NCBI RefSeq assembly: GCF_000427805.1
Contig: NZ_ATYS01000009.1
Span: forward strand, 117,432 to 181,431
Origin: Budvicia aquatica DSM 5075 = ATCC 35567
GTDB taxonomy: Bacteria; Pseudomonadota; Gammaproteobacteria; Enterobacterales; Enterobacteriaceae
DNA: 64,000 nucleotides
Reading direction: 5' to 3'
The first letter of the stretch is position 1; every line of letters starts with the position of its first letter. A model generated the notes under the pieces. That model did not search any database and was not told the origin of the DNA. It was given only the letters and a program-made list of their open reading frames with translations. This document shows positions 18,587 to 28,210 of the stretch, piece after piece. A program made the translations under genes and the position numbers.

Positions 18587-19146
18587 TGATTTTAGTTACC
18601 GGCGGAGCCCGAAGCGGTAAGAGCCGCCTGGCAGAGAAAATGGCCAATCAACGGGCAATCCGTGATGGCGCTGATGTTCTTTATATTGCGACTTCAGTGG
18701 CTACCGATGCTGAGATGACGCTACGTATTGAACAACATAAACAGGCACGTCCGGCACACTGGAAAACCCATGAAGGATACCGCCAGTTGGGCAATGAAAT
18801 TCGCCAACAATCGACAAATTTTCCGGTGATAGTACTTGAATGTATTACCACGATGCTGACTAACTTACTGTTTGATCAGGCCGGTGATGCAGATCCTGAA
18901 AAGCTGGACTATGACGCAATTGAACAACGCCTGTCGCTTGAGATTGATGATCTATTGCAAGCCTGTGCTAGCAGTGAAAGCCATATCATCATCGTCACCA
19001 ATGAGTTGGGATGTGGCATCGTGCCGGAATATACGCTGGCACGACGTTTTCTTGATATTGCCGGTAGGGTGAATCAACGTTTGGCTGAACAGGCTCAGGA
19101 AGTTCACTTTGTGGTTTCAGGTATTGATATGAAAATTAAGGGTTAA
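18583..19146 (+). CDS. cobU: Adenosylcobinamide kinase/guanylyltransferase CobU
   Basis: Phosphorylates adenosylcobinamide and then adds GMP to make adenosylcobinamide-GDP. The 187-residue protein has the P-loop [12 protein letters not shown] at the N-terminus, then [30 protein letters not shown] and [11 protein letters not shown], all as in E. coli CobU (181 residues). The ATG overlaps the cobQ stop by four bases, so translation is coupled. Confidence 0.95.
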   Translation: MMILVTGGARSGKSRLAEKMANQRAIRDGADVLYIATSVATDAEMTLRIEQHKQARPAHWKTHEGYRQLGNEIRQQSTNFPVIVLECITTMLTNLLFDQAGDADPEKLDYDAIEQRLSLEIDDLLQACASSESHIIIVTNELGCGIVPEYTLARRFLDIAGRVNQRLAEQAQEVHFVVSGIDMKIKG

Positions 19147-19151
19147 AAAAG

Positions 19152-19901
19152 ATGAAATATATAAAACTCTTTTTAGCATCGTTACAGTTTATGAGCCGTA
19201 TTCCGGTGCCGGAACGCTATACATCCGGTTTAGATATCACTGACTATCGCAAGGGAATTATCACTTTTCCATTGGTTGGTCTTGTTGTTGGTGTTATCAG
19301 TGCGTTTGTTTTTGTCTTGACTCAAATGTGGTGGGGTAATTTGCTTGCCGCAGCCTGTGCCGTATTGACTATGGCGGCTATTACCGGTGGGTTTCATCTG
19401 GATGGCTTAGCGGATACCGCTGACGGTATTTTTTCTTCCAGACCGAGAGCGCGGATGTTGGAAATCATGCGCGATAGCCGTATTGGCACTCACGGAACGC
19501 TGGCACTGATATTTAAAATTGCCCTGCATATTTTAGTTGTTTATCAACTGGCCGAAAATCAGGCGGCGGTTATGGGGCTACTGATAGCCGCACCGGTTGT
19601 CGGTAGGTCGCTAAGTGTCTTACTGATGTATCGCCAAAACTATGCCCGAGAAAGCGGCGTAGGTAATTTATATATTGGTAAAATCAGCGGCAGTGAGTTC
19701 TGCCAAACCCTGATACTGTGTGCCGTTTTGGTCTTTTTCCTTGCCGGTAGCTATGCGCTACTGACTATCGTGGCTACGGCGGTGGTAGTGTTAATTTACC
19801 GTACGCTTATTCAGAATAAACTCGGCGGGCAGACCGGTGACACTATTGGGGCAGGTATCGAAATAGGTGAATTGTTGTTCTTACTGTTGATGGTTCATTA
19901 A
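19152..19901 (+). CDS. cobS: Adenosylcobinamide-GDP ribazoletransferase CobS
   Basis: Joins adenosylcobinamide-GDP with alpha-ribazole or its phosphate, the last assembly step of the cobalamin nucleotide loop, in the inner membrane. The 249-residue hydrophobic protein has the conserved GGFHLDGLADTADG and MRDSRIGTHG segments and ends in GGQTGDTIGAGIEIGE. It follows cobU after five bases. Confidence 0.94.
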   Translation: MKYIKLFLASLQFMSRIPVPERYTSGLDITDYRKGIITFPLVGLVVGVISAFVFVLTQMWWGNLLAAACAVLTMAAITGGFHLDGLADTADGIFSSRPRARMLEIMRDSRIGTHGTLALIFKIALHILVVYQLAENQAAVMGLLIAAPVVGRSLSVLLMYRQNYARESGVGNLYIGKISGSEFCQTLILCAVLVFFLAGSYALLTIVATAVVVLIYRTLIQNKLGGQTGDTIGAGIEIGELLFLLLMVH

Positions 19902-19904
19902 TAG

Positions 19905-20501
19905 ATGAAATTATTCTTAGTCCGGCACGGTGAAACAGAGGCGAATAAAAGCGGTGTTTATTCCGGCATCAGTGATACCCCGCTTAATAACAACGGCATT
20001 CTTCAGGCTCAAGCATTAGCCAAAGCTTTAGCAGGAATACATTTTGACGGTGTTATTACCAGCAAATTGATACGGACCAGCCAAACGGCAAGCTATATTT
20101 CGCCCGGAAACCGGGCCGAACATCGTGCTATCGCTGAGTTTAATGAGATCAATTTTGGTCGCTGGGAAGGTCGGCATTACAAGGATATTGCTTTGGATGA
20201 TGCGATAGCTTACGCCGCATGGTCTGACGACTGGCAGCATACTGCGCCGCCACAAGGTGAAAGTTTCCACCATTTTTTTCAACGCATTCAGCAATCATTG
20301 ACTGACTGGCTGGCTGACAATCAACGACAGTCAGTGCTGTTGGTCGGGCACCAAGGGACGCTGCGCTGTATTTTACTCACTTTACTCGGACTTCCCGCCG
20401 AGGCATTTTGGCACTTTACCTTTATGCAAGGCGCTTACAGCGTGATTGATATCCGGCAAGGGCACGCGGTGATTGAGAGTATTAATATTCGCGCTGAATA
20501 G
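19905..20501 (+). CDS. cobC: Alpha-ribazole-5'-phosphate phosphatase CobC
   Basis: Histidine-phosphatase superfamily member of 198 residues. The N-terminal [17 protein letters not shown] holds the catalytic His, LIRTSQTA carries a conserved Arg, [10 protein letters not shown] follows, and [10 protein letters not shown] holds the second His. The enzyme dephosphorylates alpha-ribazole phosphate or the phosphorylated cobalamin. Its start lies four bases after the cobS stop, and its role in B12 synthesis is supported by the operon. Confidence 0.9.
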   Translation: MKLFLVRHGETEANKSGVYSGISDTPLNNNGILQAQALAKALAGIHFDGVITSKLIRTSQTASYISPGNRAEHRAIAEFNEINFGRWEGRHYKDIALDDAIAYAAWSDDWQHTAPPQGESFHHFFQRIQQSLTDWLADNQRQSVLLVGHQGTLRCILLTLLGLPAEAFWHFTFMQGAYSVIDIRQGHAVIESINIRAE

Positions 20502-20574
20502 CGCGAGTGTTTCAATATCAAACCCATGGATGTTCGTTTGCATCCATAAAATAGACAATAAAGGCCTATATTTA

Positions 20575-21627
20575 ATGAAAACTCTGGCTCAGATAATTAA
20601 CGCTATCCGTCCGTTGAATACCGATGCTATGCAAGACATGTCGGATAAGCTGGATGGTTTGCTAAAGCCGACCGGAAGTTTGGGGCAGCTAGAGACGCTG
20701 GCCATTCAGCTTAGCGGTATTTCACACTCCACTGATATCCACTTTGAGCGTAAACAAATTATTGTTATGGCCGCAGATCACGGTGTTTTTGACGAAGGTA
20801 TCAGCGTATCACCGCAGATAGTGACTCAAATCCAAATGTTGAACATGACTAAAGGTGTCACCGGCGTATGCGTACTGGCTAAAAATGCCGGAGCAGAGGT
20901 TTTGCTGGTAGATACCGGCATTAAATGCGCTCCCATTGAGGGTGTACTGAATCATAAAGTCAGGGCGGATGGCTCTGGCAACATAGCCAAACAGGCTGCA
21001 ATGAGTCGCTGTGAGGCAGTTACTCTTTTGGAGAACAGTGCTCGGTTGGCAATTGAGCAGGTTAACAATGGTATTCAGCTAATCGGGGTTGGTGAGTTAG
21101 GTATGGGTAATACTACGCCGGCAGCAGCGATTGTCAGCGTACTTTGTCACGTTGACCCACAGTTGACCGTTGGCGTTGGTGCTAATTTGCCGACGGATAA
21201 GCTAGCGCACAAGGTCGCGGTAGTGAGAAAAGCGATTGAAGTTAACCAGCCAGACTCAAACGATGGTATCGATGTATTAGCAAAAGTCGGTGGTTTTGAT
21301 CTTGGCGGTATGGCCGGTGTGATGATTGGAGCTGCATCAGCGGGTGTTCCGGTCGTTTTAGACGGATTTCTTTCTTATGCCGCTGCTCTGATAGCGATTC
21401 AAATTGCTCCGAACGCTCGACCCTATTTAATTTCGTCTCACCGATCTGCCGAATATGGCGCAGGTGTCGCATTAAATAATTTAGGATTAAAACCCTATTT
21501 AGATATGGAAATGCGATTAGGCGAGGGAAGCGGGGCAGCGATGGCTTTCCCTATTATTGATGCCGCCTGCGTAATGGCTAACCAGATGGGAACCCTGGCC
21601 GGGTCAAATATTGAATTACCGGTTTAA
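20575..21627 (+). CDS. cobT: Nicotinate-nucleotide:dimethylbenzimidazole phosphoribosyltransferase CobT
   Basis: Makes alpha-ribazole phosphate from 5,6-dimethylbenzimidazole and nicotinate mononucleotide. The 350-residue protein shows [27 protein letters not shown] with the DHG active-site region, [14 protein letters not shown] and [13 protein letters not shown] near the C-terminus with the catalytic Glu. The ORF can be extended to 20473, but that would overlap cobC; ATG 20575 has AAAGG upstream and the family-typical start. Last gene of the cob operon. Confidence 0.94.
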   Translation: MKTLAQIINAIRPLNTDAMQDMSDKLDGLLKPTGSLGQLETLAIQLSGISHSTDIHFERKQIIVMAADHGVFDEGISVSPQIVTQIQMLNMTKGVTGVCVLAKNAGAEVLLVDTGIKCAPIEGVLNHKVRADGSGNIAKQAAMSRCEAVTLLENSARLAIEQVNNGIQLIGVGELGMGNTTPAAAIVSVLCHVDPQLTVGVGANLPTDKLAHKVAVVRKAIEVNQPDSNDGIDVLAKVGGFDLGGMAGVMIGAASAGVPVVLDGFLSYAAALIAIQIAPNARPYLISSHRSAEYGAGVALNNLGLKPYLDMEMRLGEGSGAAMAFPIIDAACVMANQMGTLAGSNIELPV

Positions 21628-21673
21628 TGTTCTATGCTGTTATTAAATGTGGCTGATGACTCAGCATGAACAT

Positions 21674-21719
21674 GTACGGGTATCTGTTTACGTTGATAAC
21701 AAGGCACAGCTACCCGTAC
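21674..21719. other. Inverted repeat downstream of cobT
   Basis: GTACGGGTA (21674-21682) and TACCCGTAC (21711-21719) are perfect inverted arms of nine bases with a 28-base loop. They lie between the converging cobT and luxR genes. There is no T-run, so termination is uncertain. The rest of the 21628-21923 gap is A+T-rich and shows no gene. Confidence 0.4.
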
Positions 21720-21923
21720 TGAAATAGAATAATATTGTTATTTGGTACCGGGAATATGTAGGTTTTGGTTATACTGGTTTTATTTCGATCGAATAGATCG
21801 TTATTTAATCATTATTTAATATATTATGCTAAAATTTATTTATGTTTGATCGAAATTTAGCAAAATTTTCGCTAAATATTAAAAGCTCAGTGATATAAAT
21901 TGTTGTAATAGTTACGCGTGTTA

Positions 21924-22634
21924 TTAAAGTAAGTTGAGTACGATCGCTTTTACGGTTGCCGCCGTTTTATTTGATACTGCGAGCTTTTTTAATACATTAT
22001 TTATGTGAAAGTTAACCGTACGGTCGCTAATAGACATAAGGACAGATATCTCATTGGACGTTTTGCCTTCTGCAGTCCAACGAAGAATGTCTATTTCTCT
22101 TTTAGTTAGCTTGTGGTCAATTTCACTCGATTTTAGCGGCATGAGTTTTTCTGCTAAACCGGTATGGGCTAACTGAGATAGCCAGATAAGGGAAGGGGCC
22201 TGAACTAACAGCGTCTTTTGCGTTATTTCGGGATTATCGCTGGCAAAGGTCAGCATACCTATACGGCCGTTTACGTCTTTTTGTGATTGGGAAATACCTT
22301 GCTTAATACCGAAAGAACGCGCGTCTTCCCAAAAGTAAGGCGCCTCTTTAAAGACGTTCTCTTCCCAGAATAAAACCTGGGTTGAACGCATTCCGTGCTT
22401 AACGGTAGGATCTATCTCTAGATAGTTATTGGTACTATAGGTTTGGTTCCAGTCATCAGGGTAATTATTAATAACCTGAGTTTCATGCGAAGAAATCGGG
22501 TAAATAGACCTGACGCCATAAGCACAATATTCAAAACCTAAATTAGAAACCGCTGTCTGTAATGCAGTGAAAAAAGTGCCTTTATCCTTGGCTTTTGATA
22601 AATTTTCATAAGTTTTATAGAGATTAATTTTCAA
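21924..22634 (-). CDS. LuxR-family acyl-homoserine-lactone receptor
   Basis: Quorum-sensing transcription factor of 236 residues. The autoinducer-binding domain holds the conserved Trp62, Tyr66, Asp75-Pro76 and Trp90, which correspond to the ligand-contact residues of TraR. The C-terminal LuxR helix-turn-helix spans about 174-232 (LTKREIDILRWTAEGKTSNEI, then RTVNFHINNVLKKL). The start is a TTG at 22634 preceded by the very strong site AAGGAAGGA. It is divergent from the rsaM-like gene and close to luxI, so it is the probable cognate receptor. The gene is A+T-rich relative to the neighbouring cob genes. Confidence 0.92.
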   Translation of the reverse strand: MKINLYKTYENLSKAKDKGTFFTALQTAVSNLGFEYCAYGVRSIYPISSHETQVINNYPDDWNQTYSTNNYLEIDPTVKHGMRSTQVLFWEENVFKEAPYFWEDARSFGIKQGISQSQKDVNGRIGMLTFASDNPEITQKTLLVQAPSLIWLSQLAHTGLAEKLMPLKSSEIDHKLTKREIDILRWTAEGKTSNEISVLMSISDRTVNFHINNVLKKLAVSNKTAATVKAIVLNLL

Positions 22635-22873
22635 AATCCTTCCTTTGATAGCAATAAACTCAGACAGGAACTCAGTATCGGTAAGTATTATTTAGTGGTT
22701 TATTACTACTGTGTGGCTATATACAATAAATTCAGTTGTTTAGCCGGTTAATTAATCACCATGTCACAGGCATGTTACGTTAACTAGTATACTAATAGCA
22801 TAAGTGAAACCTGTAAATGAAATAAGTCATGATTATCTGAAGATAGTCATTAAATGGGATCTGTGGGGGATAA

Positions 22874-23302
22874 ATGCGTAATAAAAAAAATATTTGTGAA
22901 AAAAGTTTAAGTGAAAAATCGGCAATAAAACAAGACTTCCGTATCAATATTGAAGTCGATTTTTTTCGCGATCTTGAGTTAATTCACCTATATTCTGCCG
23001 CTTATGAAGAACCAGAAAGTTCGCATTCTGTTGGGGGGATTATTACTCGAATTAATGGGTATACAGAATGGGTGAGTAAAATATCACCAGTTATATCAAT
23101 TGGTTGGGATTGGGAGCTGCGTTACGAAAATGCGACCTGTCAATATGTTAAAACCGGTCCTGCATTCAGTAATATTGCATTTTTAATCAAAAATAATGAC
23201 TATTCAGACCTGAATGAAGATGCCTATACTCAAAGGCTGATCGATAGCAAAATAAGGCTGATTGGCTGGGAGAAAAAAATACTCCAGTCTATCACTCAGT
23301 AA
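22874..23302 (+). CDS. RsaM/DUF4902-like quorum-sensing modulator
   Basis: The 142-residue protein has the pattern GYTEW (62-66) followed by a proline and SIGWDWEL (75-82), then SNIAFLI and a C-terminal LIGWEKKI segment. I recall the same order of motifs in RsaM proteins (DUF4902), encoded beside luxR and luxI in Burkholderia, Pseudomonas and (as AbaM) Acinetobacter, where they dampen or tune AHL production. It has no DNA-binding motif. Here it lies between a divergent luxR and luxI in the same direction as luxI, which strongly supports the call. GGGGGAT is its ribosome-binding site. Confidence 0.78.
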   Translation: MRNKKNICEKSLSEKSAIKQDFRINIEVDFFRDLELIHLYSAAYEEPESSHSVGGIITRINGYTEWVSKISPVISIGWDWELRYENATCQYVKTGPAFSNIAFLIKNNDYSDLNEDAYTQRLIDSKIRLIGWEKKILQSITQ

Positions 23303-23340
23303 AAGCGTTTTAAAGCTGGTAGTTCTGTCAGGTTACTATC

Positions 23341-23393
23341 TGTAATCCAATGTTATTAATATATTTTCACTCTATTAATAATATAGGATTACA
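23341..23393 (+). promoter_or_regulatory. Hairpin covering the luxI ribosome-binding site
   Basis: TGTAATCC (23341-23348) pairs with GGATTACA (23386-23393), and the inner TATTAATA copies (23354-23361 and 23373-23380) also pair, joined by a mostly matched five-base section. The result is a stem of about 20 pairs with an 11-base loop. The only ribosome-binding sequence, AGGA at 23385-23388, lies inside the 3' arm, nine bases before the luxI ATG. Folded mRNA should not be translated, so an RNA switch or thermometer is possible. Confidence 0.55.
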
Positions 23394-23397
23394 TATT

Positions 23398-23955
23398 ATG
23401 GAATTTTTGTCCGGACCAACAAACAATTTGCCCGTTGGGTTAGAAAATGAGCTTGCCGTCTATCGTTATAAAGTATTTGTCGAGCGATTAGGCTGGGAAT
23501 TAGATACACCGAAAGGATATGAAAGAGATCAGTTTGATAAACCTGATACGGTGTATGTCGTTGCGAGAAATAGTGACAAAGAGATTATCGGCTGCTCACG
23601 ATTATTACCTACATCTGAACCCTATTTATTAAGCGAAGTGTTCCCGCATTTATTAAACGGAAATCCACCGCCGCATTCTCCGGCCATCTGGGAGATATCC
23701 CGCTTTTCTGCTCTGGACTTAAATGCATCAAGTTTAGAGAAACAGAAAGGTAGTTTATCATCCGTTGTGGCTGCCGGATTGTTGAAAGAATCGATTAATT
23801 ATCTGGCCAGATATAATATCACTACCATTATTACCGTCTCACCGTTAGCGGTAGAGAGATTAATTAAAGGATTGGGATATAAAGTACACCGTGGTGGGCC
23901 ACCGGTATTAGTCGATGGCCACCCAGTGATTGCCTGTATTATTGATCTAACCTAA
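23398..23955 (+). CDS. Acyl-homoserine-lactone synthase (LuxI family)
   Basis: Makes an N-acyl-homoserine lactone from S-adenosylmethionine and an acyl-ACP. The 185-residue protein has the invariant residues in place: Arg23, Phe27 and Trp33 (RYKVFVERLGWEL), Asp44 and Asp47 (RDQFD), Arg68 (SRLLPT), Glu99 and Arg102 (WEISRF), and a C-terminal TVSPLAVERLIKGLGYKVHRGGPP. The frame can be read from ATG 23350, but that extension is the hairpin region and has no site; ATG 23398 begins MEFLSG with AGGA upstream. Side-chain length of the signal cannot be told from the sequence. Confidence 0.93.
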   Translation: MEFLSGPTNNLPVGLENELAVYRYKVFVERLGWELDTPKGYERDQFDKPDTVYVVARNSDKEIIGCSRLLPTSEPYLLSEVFPHLLNGNPPPHSPAIWEISRFSALDLNASSLEKQKGSLSSVVAAGLLKESINYLARYNITTIITVSPLAVERLIKGLGYKVHRGGPPVLVDGHPVIACIIDLT

Positions 23956-24043
23956 ATGATTCCTAGGTAGAAATAAACATAGCCAGTGGTATAAATGTGC
24001 ATTTTTGATATTACTGGCTACTATTCCATTTACCGCCAAACAT

Positions 24044-24643
24044 TTACCAATCTATTCCCTGACGTGCCTGAATACCGGCTTCAAAAGCATGTTTCACCGG
24101 TCTTAATTCGCTGACGGTATCCGCGAGCTCGATAAGTTCACGATGGCATCCCCGGCCGGTAACGATCACAGTCTGGTCGATAGGACGTTGGTTTAATGCC
24201 TCGATGACCTCATTTAAATCGATATAATCATAGGTAATCATATAGGTGAGTTCATCCAGCACCACCAGACTGAGCGATTCATCAGCCAGCATGCGTTTAC
24301 CGTGTTGCCAAACCGCTTGGGCCGCTTGAGTATCAGTTTCTTTGTTTTGAGTATCCCAGGTAAATCCGGTTGCCATAATTTGAAATTCGACGCCGTGCTG
24401 TGCAAGCAGGTTACGTTCACCGCATTCCCAGGTACCTTTGATAAATTGGATAACCGCGGCTTTTTGTCCGTGTCCTACCGCGCGAGCGACGGTGCCAAAA
24501 GCGGCGGTACTTTTACCTTTTCCATTACCAGTGAATATCAACAGCAGCCCGTGGTTTTCGGTTGCCGCAGCAATACGTTTATCGACATTTTCTTTTATGC
24601 GCTGCTGGCGTTGCTGGTAGCGGTTGTCGGTTGAGTTTGTCAT
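24044..24643 (-). CDS. cobA: Corrinoid adenosyltransferase CobA/BtuR
   Basis: Transfers the adenosyl group of ATP to reduced corrinoids. The 199-residue protein has the P-loop FTGNGKGKSTAAFGTVARA, VIQFIKGTWECGE, the LVVLDELTYMI motif and VSELRPVKHAFEAGIQARQGIDW at the C-terminus, as in E. coli BtuR (196 residues). It completes the corrinoid genes of the window, although the quorum-sensing module separates it from cobT and it is transcribed in the opposite direction. Confidence 0.95.
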   Translation of the reverse strand: MTNSTDNRYQQRQQRIKENVDKRIAAATENHGLLLIFTGNGKGKSTAAFGTVARAVGHGQKAAVIQFIKGTWECGERNLLAQHGVEFQIMATGFTWDTQNKETDTQAAQAVWQHGKRMLADESLSLVVLDELTYMITYDYIDLNEVIEALNQRPIDQTVIVTGRGCHRELIELADTVSELRPVKHAFEAGIQARQGIDW

Positions 24644-24932
24644 GACTATGTTGCTCTTTTGATAATGGGAAGTGATAAGGGTAGCAATTTGTGTTATCTA
24701 TTATCCAGTGTTATTGCCATAATCCGTGGCTGAGTGACTTTTTATCACCATTTTGTCGATATTTCTTTGTTATCAATGTCATTTTTGTAGTATTAGATTA
24801 TTACGTTATGTACTAAAGTAGTTCAGGCCAACACATTTCGAATACAACAATCATCGTTATCATGAGCCGGAGCTCAGTCGGTGAATTGAATCGCAGAAGA
24901 AATAAGAAAATAGTCAATTTAAGGGGTAGGGA

Positions 24933-26126
24933 ATGTTTGAACACGTGAATGCATATGCCGGCGATCCGATCCTTTCATTAATGGAAGATTTTGGTAAAGA
25001 CCCGCGTGATAACAAAGTGAATTTAAGTATTGGCCTTTATTACGATGAGCAAGGCCGTATTCCTATTCTGAATTCGGTTGCCCAAGCCAAAGAGCGCCTG
25101 TTTAAGACTAATCACGACCCTCTGGTTTATTTACCGATGGAAGGGCTGGCATCATACCGTTCAGTGACTCAACGTTTGTTGCTAGGAGATGAAAGCCCGG
25201 CAATAGCCAATAATCGCGTCGCGACGATTCAGACATTGGGTGGTTCAGGGGCGTTGAAAGTCGGGGCCGACTTCCTTAAAACATATTTTCCAGATTCGCA
25301 GGTATGGGTCAGTAATCCGACTTGGGATAACCATGTTGCAATCTTTGAAGGGGCGGGCATTAAAGTTAATCGCTACCCTTATTTTGACAGCGAGACGAAA
25401 GGGGTTGCCTTCGAACTGATGCTGGCTACTCTGAAAACATTACCGGCTAATAGCATTGTTTTACTGCATCCTTGTTGCCACAATCCCACCGGCGCTGACT
25501 TGGCTCCAGAGCAGTGGGACCAAGTGATTAGCGTATTAGGTGAGCGTCAGCTCATTGCGTTTATGGATATTGCATACCAAGGATTCAGTAAAGGCCTCGA
25601 TCAGGATGCATACGCGATACGCGCCGTTGCTGATGCCGGCCTGCCTTGTTTACTGTCTAACTCATACTCTAAAAACTTTTCCATTTACGGTGAACGCTGT
25701 GGCGGGCTATCGGTATTCTGTAATAACGCAGATGAAGCAGCCAGAGTGCAAGGGCAGTTAAAATCTACCGTGCGTCGTAACTATTCCAGTCCGCCGATTC
25801 ATGGGGCACAAATCGTTTCAATGGTGCTGTCTGATCCTGAGCTAAAAGCAACATGGATAGCAGAAGTGGAAGAAATGCGCTTGAGAATTTTGCAGATGCG
25901 CCAGCAAATGGTGAGGGTGATGACGCAGGCGTTGCCGGGTAAAGATGCGAGCTTCCTAGTGAAACAGACCGGTATGTTTAGTTATACCGGCCTGACGCCG
26001 GAACAGGTTGATCGGTTACGCAATGAGTTTGCTATCTATCTGGTCAGAAACGGTCGTATGTGCCTGACGGGGTTAAACAGTGCGAATGTTGATCGGGTTG
26101 CAGCGGCGTTTGCAGCAGTGCAGTAA
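24933..26126 (+). CDS. tyrB: Aromatic amino acid aminotransferase TyrB
   Basis: PLP-dependent class I aminotransferase for the last step of tyrosine and phenylalanine synthesis, also active on leucine. The 397 residues match E. coli TyrB (397) throughout: [13 protein letters not shown] at the start, [39 protein letters not shown], and [16 protein letters not shown] with the PLP-binding lysine. Several positions favour TyrB over AspC. A single gene with AAGGGGTAGGG before the ATG. The 24644-24932 gap upstream holds the cobA and tyrB promoters; no TyrR box was recognised. Confidence 0.93.
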   Translation: MFEHVNAYAGDPILSLMEDFGKDPRDNKVNLSIGLYYDEQGRIPILNSVAQAKERLFKTNHDPLVYLPMEGLASYRSVTQRLLLGDESPAIANNRVATIQTLGGSGALKVGADFLKTYFPDSQVWVSNPTWDNHVAIFEGAGIKVNRYPYFDSETKGVAFELMLATLKTLPANSIVLLHPCCHNPTGADLAPEQWDQVISVLGERQLIAFMDIAYQGFSKGLDQDAYAIRAVADAGLPCLLSNSYSKNFSIYGERCGGLSVFCNNADEAARVQGQLKSTVRRNYSSPPIHGAQIVSMVLSDPELKATWIAEVEEMRLRILQMRQQMVRVMTQALPGKDASFLVKQTGMFSYTGLTPEQVDRLRNEFAIYLVRNGRMCLTGLNSANVDRVAAAFAAVQ

Positions 26127-26149
26127 AAACAGATAATTTAACCTTGAGT

Positions 26150-26178
26150 GGCCCGATAAATTTATCGGGCCATTTTTT
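26150..26178 (+). terminator. tyrB terminator
   Basis: GGCCCGATAAA and TTTATCGGGCC form an 11-pair stem with almost no loop, followed by A and six T. A textbook intrinsic terminator 24 bases after the tyrB stop codon. Confidence 0.85.
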
Positions 26179-26202
26179 ATGTTATGAACGATCATCAAAT
26201 AC

Positions 26203-26246
26203 AAAACCCCGGACAATACGTGACACTGTATCGTCCGGGGTTTTTT
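26203..26246. terminator. Bidirectional terminator between tyrB and the amidohydrolase gene
   Basis: AAAACCCCGGAC and the reverse-complementary GTCCGGGGTTTT enclose a loop of about 19 bases; T-runs occur on both strands. It would also end leftward transcripts of the amidohydrolase gene. Confidence 0.8.
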
Positions 26247-26280
26247 CTATAATTTTTTATATTTTAATTGGTTAATAACG

Positions 26281-27999
26281 TTAAGCCTGATAAACGGTCT
26301 TACCACCCACAACGGTTAATAACACCTTTACGTTTTCAATATCTTCAGGCGGGATAGTAAATACATTGCGGTCAATAACGATCATATCGGCAAATTTTCC
26401 GACCTCTAAAGAACCGATTACGTCTTCACGATGCTGAGCATAGGCTGAATCAATCGTCGCGGAGCGTAAAACTTCGGTCACCGTCAGATTACGATCGTTA
26501 TCGAGCCGCGGCGGTGTTATGCCATTAACGGTTCGCCCCTGACGAGTGGCTGCAACCTTCAGGTCATACCATTCATCTAATCCGTCAATTGGCCAGTCAC
26601 TACCAAAAGCCACGACTGCACCGGCATCGATAAATTTAGCGATAGGTTCCAACTCTTGAAAACGAGTTTCACCCAGCATATGGCGCTCAGCAATGACTAA
26701 TTCAGGCGTTGGGGCAGCCCATTGGAATGACAAACAGGCAATAGCGCCTAAACGAGCAAAACGCTGGTAATCATTCGCATTTACCAGCTCATTGTGTGCA
26801 AGGCCCGGGCGAATGTCCTTTCCCGGATGAGCCGCGCGCATTTTTTCAATGGCATTCAGAGCAATTGATACTGCACCTTCGCCAACGGTATGCAGATGAG
26901 GATCAAATCCGGCGGCCGCGATTTTTTCCATCAGTTCATCCAGAATCTCTGGTGTGAAATACAGGTCACCATAACGATCGGTTAACTGCCAGTCAGGCGC
27001 CTCTTCCGTACCCTGATTAATGGTATAAGGTTCAAGCAGGGAGGCGGTCATGGTCGGCGGCTGCAACACGCCGTCGACAAACATTTTGATATTGTGTAAA
27101 CCAATACCCGGCTCAGGGGTCCACTGTTGCTGATGGTAACGGTTAGCAAATTCAACGGCTTTTTCAACTGCACCGGCAACGGCTTCAACGCTGTTAGCAT
27201 CGTCAGGCGTAATTTCGCGGGCAGCCTGGAAACGCAGAGTTAGCTCGCCTTTATTTTGCAGTGAACTAAATGCATCAAGCTGTTTAGCTGAAACGCGGGC
27301 GTCCATCACCGTAGTGACGCCCTGTGCATTCAAGGTTTTTTGTACCAAACGGGCAACCTGCTCAGCCTGTTGAGCATTAAGTGACGGAATACTGTCTACG
27401 GCACGCATTGCCGGAGCATCTTCCAGAATGCCATTCAGCTCGCCATTTGGGTACTTGCCGATTTTGCCGTCGCTAGGCTCAGGTGTATTCTGGTCAATAC
27501 CAAACAGTGCTAATGCGCGGCTGTTGGCCAACATCGTGTGACAGTCATTTGAAAACAGAATAACCGGACGGTTAGTTTTCAACTTATCCATATCTGAACG
27601 GTACATATCAGTACCCGCCGGGAGCATTCCCTGACGTAGCCATGCGGTGACTTTGAGCCAGTCGTTTTCACCGGTTAATAGGTCGCTATCCAGGTGTTGT
27701 TGCACCCGATCGATAATTTGTTCAATGGTCAGCGATTCATAATTCAGATGGCAACCTGAAAGTTGTTCTCCGCCCCAGAAAGGGTGCATGTGCCCGTCAA
27801 TGATACCCGGCATCATCATTTTGCCGTGTAAATCGATTTTAAGCGTTTGCTCGTTGGCGTAGCTTTCTAGCTGTTGGCTGGTACCGCAGGCCAGTACTTT
27901 ACCGCAGGCAATGGCAATAGCTTCTACAATGCTGTCTTGAGCGTCTGCAGTGTAGATATAACCATTGAAATATATAACGTCGGCCAGTTGATTACTCAT
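26281..27999 (-). CDS. YtcJ-like metal-dependent amidohydrolase
   Basis: Amidohydrolase-superfamily enzyme of 572 residues (amidohydrolase_3/YtcJ type). The N-terminal part has MPGIIDGHMHPFWGGEQL with the HxH metal ligands at about residues 70-72, later HLHTVGEGA, and the C-terminal AFGSDWPI with the catalytic Asp, followed by RSATIDSAYAQ. Members hydrolyse N-formyl or other amide groups; the substrate of this one is unknown. The PuuP-like permease gene lies upstream on the same strand with a terminator between them, so the two may be related in function though not strictly an operon. Confidence 0.87.
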   Translation of the reverse strand: MSNQLADVIYFNGYIYTADAQDSIVEAIAIACGKVLACGTSQQLESYANEQTLKIDLHGKMMMPGIIDGHMHPFWGGEQLSGCHLNYESLTIEQIIDRVQQHLDSDLLTGENDWLKVTAWLRQGMLPAGTDMYRSDMDKLKTNRPVILFSNDCHTMLANSRALALFGIDQNTPEPSDGKIGKYPNGELNGILEDAPAMRAVDSIPSLNAQQAEQVARLVQKTLNAQGVTTVMDARVSAKQLDAFSSLQNKGELTLRFQAAREITPDDANSVEAVAGAVEKAVEFANRYHQQQWTPEPGIGLHNIKMFVDGVLQPPTMTASLLEPYTINQGTEEAPDWQLTDRYGDLYFTPEILDELMEKIAAAGFDPHLHTVGEGAVSIALNAIEKMRAAHPGKDIRPGLAHNELVNANDYQRFARLGAIACLSFQWAAPTPELVIAERHMLGETRFQELEPIAKFIDAGAVVAFGSDWPIDGLDEWYDLKVAATRQGRTVNGITPPRLDNDRNLTVTEVLRSATIDSAYAQHREDVIGSLEVGKFADMIVIDRNVFTIPPEDIENVKVLLTVVGGKTVYQA

Positions 28000-28154
28000 G
28001 GTCTGTCATCCATTTGGGTCAAAAATATTATTCACTTACCGACGCGTCAATCTGGCAGCGGCATATTTATGTTTGTTTTAACGCTTCCCACATTGAGTGT
28101 TGTTAGTTGCATCATCAGGGAGTTTGCGAATTAAACGGGTATATCGAAAATAAC

Positions 28155-28179
28155 AAACGGGGAGAGATTCCCCCCGTTT
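28155..28179. terminator. Terminator between the permease and amidohydrolase genes
   Basis: AAACGGGG (28155-28162) pairs with CCCCGTTT (28172-28179). On the minus strand it is followed by GTTATTTTC, so it would end the leftward permease transcript before the amidohydrolase gene. Confidence 0.7.
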
Positions 28180-28210
28180 TATTCATCAGTTCCCGAGGCC
28201 GGGTTGATGA

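Noticed and set aside
22635..22873. A lux box in the luxR-rsaM gap
   Set aside because: Several ACCTGT- and CAGG-like pieces occur but none forms the expected 20-base palindrome, so no operator is claimed.
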